From: Castellaniella sp. MT123
GTDB taxonomy: Bacteria > Pseudomonadota > Gammaproteobacteria > Burkholderiales > Burkholderiaceae_B
Reading direction: 5' to 3'
Assembly (NCBI RefSeq): GCF_039614765.1
Contig: NZ_CP154879.1
Coordinates: 1,860,001-1,924,000, forward strand
DNA: 64,000 nt
Below the pieces are notes generated by a model. That model was not told where the DNA came from. It saw only the letters and a program-made list of their open reading frames with translations, and did no database searches. The position numbers and the translations under genes are program-made. Shown in pieces: positions 55,668 to 63,070 of the stretch (position 1 is the stretch's first letter; each line of letters opens with the position of its first letter).

Positions 55668-56747
55668 ATGCATGCAATGCAGCATTCACCCCCTCCTCCT
55701 CTGCTCGATATCATCCAGTCCGCCACCGAACCGATCATCACGATCGACTCGACGCAAAGGATCGTGATGTTCAATCCGGCGGCGGAGAAAGTCTTTCTGT
55801 ACACTGCGGAACAGGCGATCGGAGCAAGCGTGGATATCCTCATCCCCCCCCGCTTTCGCCAGGTCCACGCGGAACACATCCTACGTTTTGAGCGCACCGG
55901 CCATTCGAAGCGCCAGATGGGAACCGGCATGCCACTCTGGGGACTGAAAGCGAACGGCGAGGAATTCCCCATGGAAGCCTCGATTTCTCAGGTCCGGACA
56001 CCGACGAAAATCTACTGCTCCATTTTTCTCCGTGACATCACCGAGCGGCAGCAGATCGACCAGGCGCTGCGCGCCTCGCGCGACGAGCTGACGCGGCTGT
56101 CCAATGCGCTGCTCCACGAGCGGGAACAGGAAAAGCGACATATCGCGCGCGAACTGCACGACGATATCGGACAGAGCCTGACGGCCCTCACGATGGAACT
56201 CTCCCAGCTCGAGGCCTCTCTGCCTTCAAATCCTGCGGACGCATCCGGCCATGTTGCCGCCATGCGCACCCTGATCAAAAGTTCTTTCACGTCCCTTCGC
56301 CGCATCGCATCCGATCTGCGCCCCGTCATGCTCGACGACCTCGGTCTGCCCGCCGCAGTCGAATGGCTGATCTCGGATTTCAGTTCCCGCTATGGCATCG
56401 ATGCAGAGATCCACGTCGACGTCGGGCCGAGGTGCCTGTCGACCCTGGTGAGCACCACGCTGTTTCGCGTCGCTCAGGAGGCGCTGACGAACATCGTGAA
56501 ACATGCGAACGCGACGCACGTCCTTCTCGACCTGCACTGCACCAACACCAAATGCACGCTGATCGTGCAGGACAACGGCAGGGGCACGACACCGGAACAC
56601 CTGGCCAGCGCATTGCCAAAGCGCCTCGGCCTGCTGGGAATACGCGAGCGTGTGCGCCTGCTGAACGGTACGGTATCAATCCACACGCGCCCCGATCAGG
56701 GGCTTCGCCTGGAGGTCGTCGTGCCGCTCGACCAGCCCACTCCATAG
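55668..56747 (+). CDS. cytosolic PAS-domain histidine kinase (HisKA_3/NarL-type)
   Basis: A 359-residue soluble sensor kinase with no membrane segment. A PAS domain covers residues about 12-125 (PIITIDSTQRIVMFNPAAEK), then a HisKA_3 dimerisation domain with phospho-acceptor H164 in RHIARELHDDIGQS, and a HATPase domain with the N-box Asn at about 275 (ITNIVKHANATHV) and DNGRG at 302-306. In the PAS domain, H67 and GTGM at 85-88 line up with FixL H200 and GIGR220, but the FixL Arg is Met here, so heme binding is uncertain. The response regulator gene follows after nine bases. Confidence 0.92.
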   Translation: MHAMQHSPPPPLLDIIQSATEPIITIDSTQRIVMFNPAAEKVFLYTAEQAIGASVDILIPPRFRQVHAEHILRFERTGHSKRQMGTGMPLWGLKANGEEFPMEASISQVRTPTKIYCSIFLRDITERQQIDQALRASRDELTRLSNALLHEREQEKRHIARELHDDIGQSLTALTMELSQLEASLPSNPADASGHVAAMRTLIKSSFTSLRRIASDLRPVMLDDLGLPAAVEWLISDFSSRYGIDAEIHVDVGPRCLSTLVSTTLFRVAQEALTNIVKHANATHVLLDLHCTNTKCTLIVQDNGRGTTPEHLASALPKRLGLLGIRERVRLLNGTVSIHTRPDQGLRLEVVVPLDQPTP

Positions 56748-56756
56748 GAGACGGTC

Positions 56757-57401
56757 ATGATTGAGCTATTGCTCGCCGACGACCACACGCTGCTGCGCGA
56801 AGGCCTCAAGCGCGTGCTCCACCAGACCAGCGACATCCTGGTGGAGGGCGAAGCGGGCAACGGCCAGGAAGCGCTCACCCTGCTGTCCCAACGGCACTGG
56901 GACGCGCTGGTGCTCGACCTGTCCATGCCGGGGCGCGATGGCATCGACCTGATCCGCCAGATCAGGAACGACTATCCGAAGGTTCCCATTCTGGTGCTGA
57001 CAATGCACGGCGAACAACAATATGTGACCCGGGCGATCAAGGCGGGCGCGGCAGGCTACCTGACCAAGGACAGCGCCGCGGAGGAGCTGGTTCAGGCAGT
57101 GCGCAAAGTGGCCATAGGAGGGCGTTTCCTCAGCCGGACGCTGGCGGAGAACGTTGCATTCGAGAAGCATGGCAATCATGAGGATCTGCCGCATCTCCTG
57201 CTGTCCGACCGCGAATTCTCCGTGTTCAGACTTCTAGCGGCCGGTCTGAACAACTCCGAGATCGCGCAGCACCTGTTCATCAGCGTCAAAACGGTCAGTA
57301 CATACAAGGCCCGGCTGCTCTTCAAGATGCAGCTGCGCAGCCAGACGGATCTGGTGCGCTATGCGATCAAGCACCACCTGATCGACGAATCGGACGCATA
57401 G
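56757..57401 (+). CDS. NarL/FixJ-family response regulator
   Basis: A 214-residue two-component regulator. The receiver domain has the acidic pair in LLADDH, the phosphorylation site D54 (LVLDLSMPGRDG) and the conserved Lys in GYLTKDSAAEEL. A LuxR-type helix-turn-helix is at about residues 148-205 (LSDREFSVFRLLAAGLNNSE). It is the partner of the preceding kinase (nine-base gap). Its targets are unknown; the surrounding stress genes are the obvious candidates. Confidence 0.94.
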   Translation: MIELLLADDHTLLREGLKRVLHQTSDILVEGEAGNGQEALTLLSQRHWDALVLDLSMPGRDGIDLIRQIRNDYPKVPILVLTMHGEQQYVTRAIKAGAAGYLTKDSAAEELVQAVRKVAIGGRFLSRTLAENVAFEKHGNHEDLPHLLLSDREFSVFRLLAAGLNNSEIAQHLFISVKTVSTYKARLLFKMQLRSQTDLVRYAIKHHLIDESDA

Positions 57402-57565
57402 ATGCTGCCGCGATCGACGGCCATCGTAGGCACATTCCGACAACCGTCAGCCATTTCGACGAAAACTCACCCAGAAACACCGATAGCGCGCGCGACCGTT
57501 CATGACGACACTAGCGTGACCATCGCCATGAAAGCGACAGCGATCCACATCCCACGAGGCACGCG

Positions 57566-58354
57566 ATGAACACCGACCATCCGTCAGCCGGCACCCGAGA
57601 ACCGCGCGATCCCTATATTTCTTCCCACCGGCACACCGTCGGCACCCCAGCGCCCGACCCATGCCGGCTGGCCGCCACGGGCGCATGTCCGGTATCGGAT
57701 TTGTGCCCGACCAGACCCGATGCATTCCACCAGCTATTCCAGAGCTCAACGGTCCTGCGCCGTGTGATACACCGGGGACATACGCTGTATCGCGCCGGCG
57801 ACCCGCTCGTCAATCTCTACGAGCTTTACGCCGGATCCGTGAAATTGCGCAGCACCAGTCGCGCGGGCCTCGAGCAAATCGTCTCCTTTCCCATGGCCGG
57901 CTCCTTGCTGGGCCTCGACGGCATAGAAAAGGGAACCTATGAATGCGACGCCATCGCGCTGGAGGACTCACTGGTGTGCGTCCTGCCCCTATCCGAACTG
58001 GCGGCCAGGTCCGGTAGCGACGCGGCCGCTGCGCTGAGCCTAAACCGGGCGATCGCCCACGAAACAAGCCACTACAGACAATTGCTGATGGCCATGGCAT
58101 GCCTGAACAGCGAAGAACGCGTCGCCCATTTTCTCGTGGAAATCTCGGAGAAGATGGCAGTCAACGGCTATTCTCCACGCGAATTCATGCTGAAAATGAC
58201 GCGCGAGGACATCGCCCGCCATCTTGGCATGCAGCTCGAGACCGTGAGCCGGATCTTCACGCACCTGAGGGCTACTCACGTGCTGGACGTACGCAGGCGG
58301 CACATACGCATCCGCAGCCCCGAGGCGCTCAGAAGCATCGGCGCCACCCATTGA
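57566..58354 (+). CDS. Crp/Fnr-family regulator, FNR-like with atypical cysteine spacing
   Basis: A 262-residue regulator with an extended N-terminus. Cys33, Cys41 and Cys47 (DPCRLAATGACPVSDLCP) plus Cys137 (EDSLVCVLP, matching E. coli FNR C122) could bind an oxygen-labile 4Fe-4S cluster. The spacing is C-x7-C-x5-C instead of the E. coli C-x2-C-x5-C. Cys126 is an extra cysteine. The recognition helix reads GMQLETVSRIFTHL and keeps the E-xx-SR residues that read TTGAT half-sites. A GAGG site precedes the ATG. I propose that it acts on the three FNR-type dyads found in this window. Confidence 0.88.
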   Translation: MNTDHPSAGTREPRDPYISSHRHTVGTPAPDPCRLAATGACPVSDLCPTRPDAFHQLFQSSTVLRRVIHRGHTLYRAGDPLVNLYELYAGSVKLRSTSRAGLEQIVSFPMAGSLLGLDGIEKGTYECDAIALEDSLVCVLPLSELAARSGSDAAAALSLNRAIAHETSHYRQLLMAMACLNSEERVAHFLVEISEKMAVNGYSPREFMLKMTREDIARHLGMQLETVSRIFTHLRATHVLDVRRRHIRIRSPEALRSIGATH

Positions 58355-58492
58355 CCCCCGCCACGCGCGGCACACAAAGGCAGCATCGCACACGGCCCGC
58401 GGGCCGATCAGCGACACAGTGGAACGGGCGCTGGATTTCGAGCCCAGTATCGATTCCGCGGATCAGTGTGGTCGACCGGCTGGTAGTCGGCT

Positions 58493-58553
58493 AACGCGGG
58501 GACATCATCCGGACCGTCCGGGGCCACCCGGATAATGTCCGGATCGCCGCGTT
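58493..58553. terminator. bidirectional hairpin between the FNR-like gene and uspA
   Basis: Arms 58500-58512 and 58527-58540 pair as GGACAT-ATCCGG with one mismatch, and flanking AACGCGG (58493-58499) and CCGCGTT (58547-58553) extend the structure across an internal loop. It lies between convergent genes and has no T-tract on either strand, so it may act as a Rho-assisted or stabilising end for both. The rest of the 203-base spacer shows nothing else. Confidence 0.5.
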
Positions 58554-58557
58554 CGGA

Positions 58558-59010
58558 TCAATGCGATCCGGCGGGAATCAGCATGACGGGCACCGGGGAC
58601 CGGCGCACGAACGCCTCGGCCACGCTACCCAGCATCAGGCGCTGAAAGCCCCGCCGCCCATGGGTGCCCATGACGACCAGGTCGGCCCCCAGGGTCTTCA
58701 CGGCATCCTCGAGTTCGTCGGCCACGCTGTTGCCGATGTTGCCGGAGTCGATCATCTTGACCTCGCCCTGCACACCGGCCTGGCTCAACCGGGCCTTCGC
58801 CTTGTCGAGCACCGTCTTGGCCTCGTCGAGCATCGCCTGGTAAAACGGCCCCACGTCGAAGGCCTCCGACGCATACACGGTCCTCGGATACTCGACGATA
58901 TAGATCACGAGCAGTTTCGCGCCGACCTGCTGCGCCAGGCCAATGGCATGTTCGAATGCCTGATTGGCGACCTCACTGCCATCCACTGCGACGAGAATTT
59001 GACGGTACAT
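58558..59010 (-). CDS. universal stress protein, UspA family
   Basis: A 150-residue single-domain Usp: the N-terminal MYRQILVAVDGSEVANQAFE, a Rossmann-like core and the ATP-binding loop MGTHGRRGFQRLMLGSVAE (G-2x-G-9x-G-S/T type). It may bind ATP. The ATG at 59010 with a GGAG site is preferred to the ATG at 59022. Upstream on this strand a TATCGT hexamer (59056-59061) sits at class II distance from a perfect FNR-type box, so it is likely induced by oxygen limitation. Confidence 0.92.
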   Translation of the reverse strand: MYRQILVAVDGSEVANQAFEHAIGLAQQVGAKLLVIYIVEYPRTVYASEAFDVGPFYQAMLDEAKTVLDKAKARLSQAGVQGEVKMIDSGNIGNSVADELEDAVKTLGADLVVMGTHGRRGFQRLMLGSVAEAFVRRSPVPVMLIPAGSH

Positions 59011-59082
59011 ATGTGTCTCCATAGCCGCACAGGCGATCAATTCACTGATGCACCCACGATAGCAGGCCAGTTGCGCGCCTTG

Positions 59083-59096
59083 TTGATTTCAATCAA
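59083..59096. promoter_or_regulatory. FNR-type box between uspA and the SulP transporter gene
   Basis: TTGAT-TTCA-ATCAA is a perfect FNR consensus, and the dyad extends to 22 bp (59079-59100). On the minus strand its centre lies 40.5 bases upstream of the start point predicted from the uspA TATCGT hexamer, close to the class II -41.5. On the plus strand it lies roughly 64 bases upstream of a start predicted from TATCAT at 59142-59147. One site could therefore activate both genes. A further TTGAT half-site is at 59108-59112. Confidence 0.65.
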
Positions 59097-59193
59097 CAAG
59101 AATCCAGTTGATTTGCAGGGGGTCCGCATGGTAGTTGGATGTATCATACTTGCTTGCCGCGACGCTGGCAGCGCGGCAGATGAAAGGATTGAC

Positions 59194-60900
59194 ATGAATA
59201 TGGCATCGACCGCGAAACCGGGGTTCCGCGAACTGTTTACGCCCAAAATCGTCACCGTACTCAAGCAGGGTTACGGTCTGGCCAGCCTGAAGGCGGATGC
59301 CATCTCCGGGCTGACGGTCGCCATCGTCGCACTGCCGCTGTCCATGGCAATCGCGATCGCATCGGGCGTCTCCCCCGACCGCGGGCTCTACACGTCGATC
59401 ATCGGCGGGTTCATCGTTTCGGCCTTCGGGGGCAGCCGCTTCCAGATCGGCGGGCCGGCGGGCGCCTTCATCGTGCTGGTTGCGGCATCCGTTGCGCAGC
59501 ATGGCGTGGAAGGCCTCCTGCTGGCGACCCTGCTCTCCGGGCTGATGCTTGCCGCCATCGGGCTCCTGCGCCTGGGCACCTTCATCAAGTACATTCCCTA
59601 TCCGGTGACCGTGGGCTTCACCGCCGGTATCGCGATCATCATCTTCGCCAGCCAGATCAAGGATCTGTTCGGCCTGCAGCTCGATCACGAGCCAGGCCCC
59701 CTGCTGCCGAAATTGCAGGCGATCGCCGGCGCCCTGCCAACCACAAGCCCCATGGCGGTTCTCGTTGCCGCCATCACCATCGGTGTCATCGCCGCCGTCC
59801 GGCGGTACCGCCCACATTGGCCCTCATTCCTGATCGCGATCACGGTGGCTTCCGTGGGCGCGGCACTGCTCGGCCTGCCGGTGGAAACGATCGGCACCCG
59901 GTTTGGCGGTATTCCCCAGGCCCTGCCCGCTCCTCATCTGCCCGAGATCACCTATGCGAAAGTGATCGCCGTACTGCCCGACGCCTTGTCGTTCACCTTG
60001 CTCGGCTGTATCGAGAGCCTGCTGTCCGCCGTCGTGGCCGATTCCATGACAGGGCGGCGGCATCGCTCCAACTGCGAACTGGTAGCCCAGGGGCTGGCCA
60101 ATATCGCTTCGCCGTTGTTTGGCGGCATCTGCGTGACCGGCAACATCGCCCGGACCGCAACCAATATCCGTTCCGGCGCGCGCGGGCCGATTTCGGGCAT
60201 GCTGCATGCCGTCTTTCTGCTGCTGTTCGTTCTGATCGCGGCACCGGCCGCATCCTACATTCCGCTGGCCGCATTGGCCGGCGTGCTGGCGGTCGTGGCC
60301 TGGAACATGGTCGAGAAACACGCATTCGCGCTACTGCTGCGCGCGTCCTGGGGCGATGCGGTCGTGCTGCTCGTCACCTTCCTGCTGGTCATCTTCCGCG
60401 ACCTCAGCGAGGGCATCATCATCGGCTTCACCTTGAGTGCGCTGCTGTTCCTGCACCGCATGGCCCAGACGGTGGAAGTCGAACACATCAGCCCCCGTGT
60501 GGAAGACGACAGCGCCGACGATGTCACGGACAGCGCCCTGAAGGACGCCGAGTTGGCGACAGAAACCGACCCGAATATTGCCGTCATCCGCGTGACTGGG
60601 GCGTTTTTCTTCGGTGCGACGTCCGCGGTCGAGGCGGCGCTGGATCGTATCGGCGATCAGCGCAAGGCCTATGTCATCGATCTGTCCGCCGTCTCCATGC
60701 TGGATTCGACTGGCGTCGCCACCATCGAAGGCTTTGCCCAGAAGGCGAGCCGCCGGGGTGCGGCCGTTTATATCGCTGCGGCAACCCGCGCGGTACGGCA
60801 TACGCTGCTAAGCCACGGGATCCGGGAAACCTCGGCACGATTCCGCAAAGATGTGAAAAGCGCCATCGAATCGGCCCGGCAGAAAACCAGCATGGCATAG
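59194..60900 (+). CDS. SulP family anion transporter with STAS domain
   Basis: A 568-residue SLC26/SulP transporter. About 10-14 membrane helices cover residues 20-425 (SGLTVAIVALPLSMAIAIAS, GGSRFQIGGPAGAFIVLVAA, GGICVTGNIARTATNIRSG). A cytoplasmic STAS domain at about 455-555 includes VIDLSAVSMLDSTGVATIEG, the anti-sigma-antagonist-like Ser/Thr loop. Substrates in the family include sulfate, bicarbonate and dicarboxylates and cannot be chosen here. The ATG at 59194 has an AAGGA site; the frame runs open far upstream as antisense to uspA, which is not coding. It is divergent from uspA. Confidence 0.92.
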   Translation: MNMASTAKPGFRELFTPKIVTVLKQGYGLASLKADAISGLTVAIVALPLSMAIAIASGVSPDRGLYTSIIGGFIVSAFGGSRFQIGGPAGAFIVLVAASVAQHGVEGLLLATLLSGLMLAAIGLLRLGTFIKYIPYPVTVGFTAGIAIIIFASQIKDLFGLQLDHEPGPLLPKLQAIAGALPTTSPMAVLVAAITIGVIAAVRRYRPHWPSFLIAITVASVGAALLGLPVETIGTRFGGIPQALPAPHLPEITYAKVIAVLPDALSFTLLGCIESLLSAVVADSMTGRRHRSNCELVAQGLANIASPLFGGICVTGNIARTATNIRSGARGPISGMLHAVFLLLFVLIAAPAASYIPLAALAGVLAVVAWNMVEKHAFALLLRASWGDAVVLLVTFLLVIFRDLSEGIIIGFTLSALLFLHRMAQTVEVEHISPRVEDDSADDVTDSALKDAELATETDPNIAVIRVTGAFFFGATSAVEAALDRIGDQRKAYVIDLSAVSMLDSTGVATIEGFAQKASRRGAAVYIAAATRAVRHTLLSHGIRETSARFRKDVKSAIESARQKTSMA

Positions 60901-61010
60901 ATCCCGGAGGGATGCGTCTCGAATGCACGGCGCGGGCATGGGCTCAGGCATCCGGCGGCGTTTCGAAGAAGAGGCGCTCTGGCGGCCTAACGATTTCTGG
61001 GAAGTCGAAG

Positions 61011-61084
61011 TGGAGCGGGTGATGGGAATCGAACCCACGACGTAAGCTTGGGAAGCTCAAGTTTTACCATTAAACTACACCCGC
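61011..61084 (-). tRNA. tRNA-Gly (anticodon CCC)
   Basis: The minus strand folds as a 71-base tRNA plus encoded CCA. Acceptor arm GCGGGTG pairs with CACCCGC, discriminator T. The anticodon arm TGAGC / GCTTA encloses TTCCCAA with the anticodon CCC, and the T-arm has GGGTTCGATTCCC. It resembles E. coli tRNA-Gly(CCC) closely and reads GGG codons. Confidence 0.95.
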
Positions 61085-61170
61085 AATCGATGCAATCGAT
61101 TGATGCACAAGGATTTGTGGGTAAAATTGAAGGCCACGGAAATCCCTGAAGCCTTGTATTTTACCTCATT

Positions 61171-61923
61171 TTGAATCTTCCCAAAGCCCCCCCACCCATC
61201 GTCACGGCGCAATCCCCGTCGGGCAGCACGCATATCCGCAGCTTCGTCCACCGCCGCGCCCACATCACCCCCAGCCAGGAACAGGCGATCGCGGAATGGC
61301 TGCCGCGCTGGTCCATCCCCTATCAGAATGCGCAAATCGATCTGGCCGCCGCGTTTGGCCGGCAGGCGCCAACGATTCTGGAAATCGGCTTCGGCATGGG
61401 CGAAACCACCCAGCAGATCGCGCAAGCCCGGCCAGGCGACAATTTTCTGGGGGTCGAGGTCTTCAACGCCGGTGTGGGTGCGCTGCTCAAGCGCATCCAT
61501 GACCACTCGCTGGACAACGTCCGCATCATCCAGCATGACGCGGTCGAGGTGCTGCGCGACATGATCGCGCCGGGCTCGCTGGCGGGAGTACACATCTATT
61601 TTCCCGACCCCTGGCCAAAAAAACGCCATCACAAGCGCCGCCTGATCCAGCCGGCGCTCATCGAACTGCTGGTCAGCCGCATGGCGCCCGGCGCCTATTT
61701 GCATTGCGCGACCGACTGGGAGCACTATGCTCAGCAGATGCTGGAAGTCCTGTCGGCCGAACCGGGCCTGCAAAACACCTGCGCCGACTATGCGCCGCGC
61801 CCCGACTACCGGCCACTCACGAAGTTCGAGAACCGCGGCCTGCGCCTGGGGCATGGCGTCTGGGACTTGATCTTTACACGGCGCATGCCAGCTGACGCCG
61901 CGCACGACACAGAGGCAAACTGA
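61171..61923 (+). CDS. trmB: tRNA (guanine-N7-)-methyltransferase
   Basis: Methylates G46 in the tRNA variable loop with S-adenosylmethionine. The 250-residue product has the SAM motif [16 protein letters not shown], and [20 protein letters not shown] with the catalytic Asp region, as in TrmB. No ATG or GTG lies before the conserved [16 protein letters not shown], so the TTG at 61171 is the only plausible start. It is 86 bases downstream of the divergent tRNA-Gly gene. Its stop overlaps the pip start by one base. Confidence 0.93.
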   Translation: MNLPKAPPPIVTAQSPSGSTHIRSFVHRRAHITPSQEQAIAEWLPRWSIPYQNAQIDLAAAFGRQAPTILEIGFGMGETTQQIAQARPGDNFLGVEVFNAGVGALLKRIHDHSLDNVRIIQHDAVEVLRDMIAPGSLAGVHIYFPDPWPKKRHHKRRLIQPALIELLVSRMAPGAYLHCATDWEHYAQQMLEVLSAEPGLQNTCADYAPRPDYRPLTKFENRGLRLGHGVWDLIFTRRMPADAAHDTEAN

Positions 61924-62855
61924 TGTACCCGGAAATCGAACCTTACGACCAGGGCATCCTGGACGTCGGCCACGGCCATCGCGTGTACTGGGAACTATGC
62001 GGCAATCCGCACGGCACGCCGGCCGTCTTCCTGCACGGCGGTCCCGGCGCGGGCTGTTCCACCGCGCATCGCCGCCTGTTCGACCCCAGCCGCTACAACA
62101 TCCTGCTGTTCGATCAGCGCGGCTGCGGTCGATCCACACCATCGGCCTGCCTGGAACACAACACGACCTGGGACCTGGTGGCCGACATCGAGCGGCTGCG
62201 CACCGAGGTGCTGAAGACGGACGCCATGGTGGTGTTTGGCGGCTCCTGGGGCTCGACCCTGGCGCTGGCCTATGCCGAGACCCATCCCGCCCAGGTGCGG
62301 GCCCTGATCGTGCGCGGCATCTTCCTGCTGCGCGCGGCCGAGCTGCGCTGGTTCTACCAGGAAGGCGCGTCCTGGATGTTCCCGGATCTGTGGGAAAGCT
62401 ACCTGGCCCCCATCCCGGAACCCGAACGCGGCGACCTGATCATGGCCTACCACCGCCGCCTGACCGGCAAGGACCGCGAGGCGCAGCTGCGGGCGGCGCA
62501 TGCCTGGACCCAGTGGGAAAGCCACACGATCAGCCTGCTGCCCAATCCCGCGCACCATCAGTCCCACGCATCCGACCAGGCGGCACTGGCGTTCGCTGGA
62601 ATCGAAAACCACTATTTCGTGAACAAGGGCTTCATGGACGAGGCCCAGCTGCTGCGGGATGCGCACAAATTGGCGGACATCCCGGGGGTCATCGTGCAGG
62701 GGCGTTACGACGCCTGCACCCCGGTTCGATCCGCCTGGGAACTGCACCGCGCCTGGCCCAAGGCCGAATTCCATCTGGTGCCGGATGCCGGCCACGCCTT
62801 TGACGAGCCCGGGATCCTGGCGCAGCTGCTGGCGGCCACGGACCATTACGCTTAA
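61923..62855 (+). CDS. pip: prolyl (proline imino-) aminopeptidase
   Basis: A 310-residue alpha/beta-hydrolase that removes N-terminal proline from peptides. It has the oxyanion motif FLHGGPGAGCS, the nucleophile Ser in VFGGSWGSTLALAYAE, and Asp and His in GRYDACTPV and PDAGHAFDEPG. Length and motifs match the S33 proline iminopeptidase group. The start overlaps the trmB stop by one base, and thiS follows after seven bases. Confidence 0.94.
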   Translation: MYPEIEPYDQGILDVGHGHRVYWELCGNPHGTPAVFLHGGPGAGCSTAHRRLFDPSRYNILLFDQRGCGRSTPSACLEHNTTWDLVADIERLRTEVLKTDAMVVFGGSWGSTLALAYAETHPAQVRALIVRGIFLLRAAELRWFYQEGASWMFPDLWESYLAPIPEPERGDLIMAYHRRLTGKDREAQLRAAHAWTQWESHTISLLPNPAHHQSHASDQAALAFAGIENHYFVNKGFMDEAQLLRDAHKLADIPGVIVQGRYDACTPVRSAWELHRAWPKAEFHLVPDAGHAFDEPGILAQLLAATDHYA

Positions 62856-62862
62856 TACCATC

Positions 62863-63069
62863 ATGAACCTGACCATCCGTTTGAATGGCCACGACACGCA
62901 TCTGGACGACGTGCGCACCGTCCAGGATCTGGTGGCCCACCTGGGCTACCAGGGCAAGCGCATCGCCGTCGAACGCAACGGCGACATCGTGCCCCGCAGC
63001 CAGCATGGTGACACCCTGCTGACCGACGGCGACCGCCTGGAAATCGTCGTCGCCGTGGGGGGTGGGTGA
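62863..63069 (+). CDS. thiS: sulfur carrier protein ThiS
   Basis: A 68-residue ubiquitin-like sulfur carrier for the thiazole part of thiamine. It begins MNLTIRLNGHDTHL and ends EIVVAVGGG. The terminal Gly-Gly is adenylated and thiocarboxylated; a triple Gly ending is seen in some ThiS. It is normally followed by thiG, which is absent here: the next gene, ffh, is convergent with only one base between the stops. The ATG at 62863 is seven bases after pip. Confidence 0.9.
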   Translation: MNLTIRLNGHDTHLDDVRTVQDLVAHLGYQGKRIAVERNGDIVPRSQHGDTLLTDGDRLEIVVAVGGG

Positions 63070-63070
63070 T

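Noticed and set aside
58561-59193. 211-codon upstream extension of the SulP frame, antisense to uspA
   Set aside because: The SulP protein begins normally at the ATG at 59194 behind AAGGA; the extension is the mirror of uspA and crosses the FNR box.
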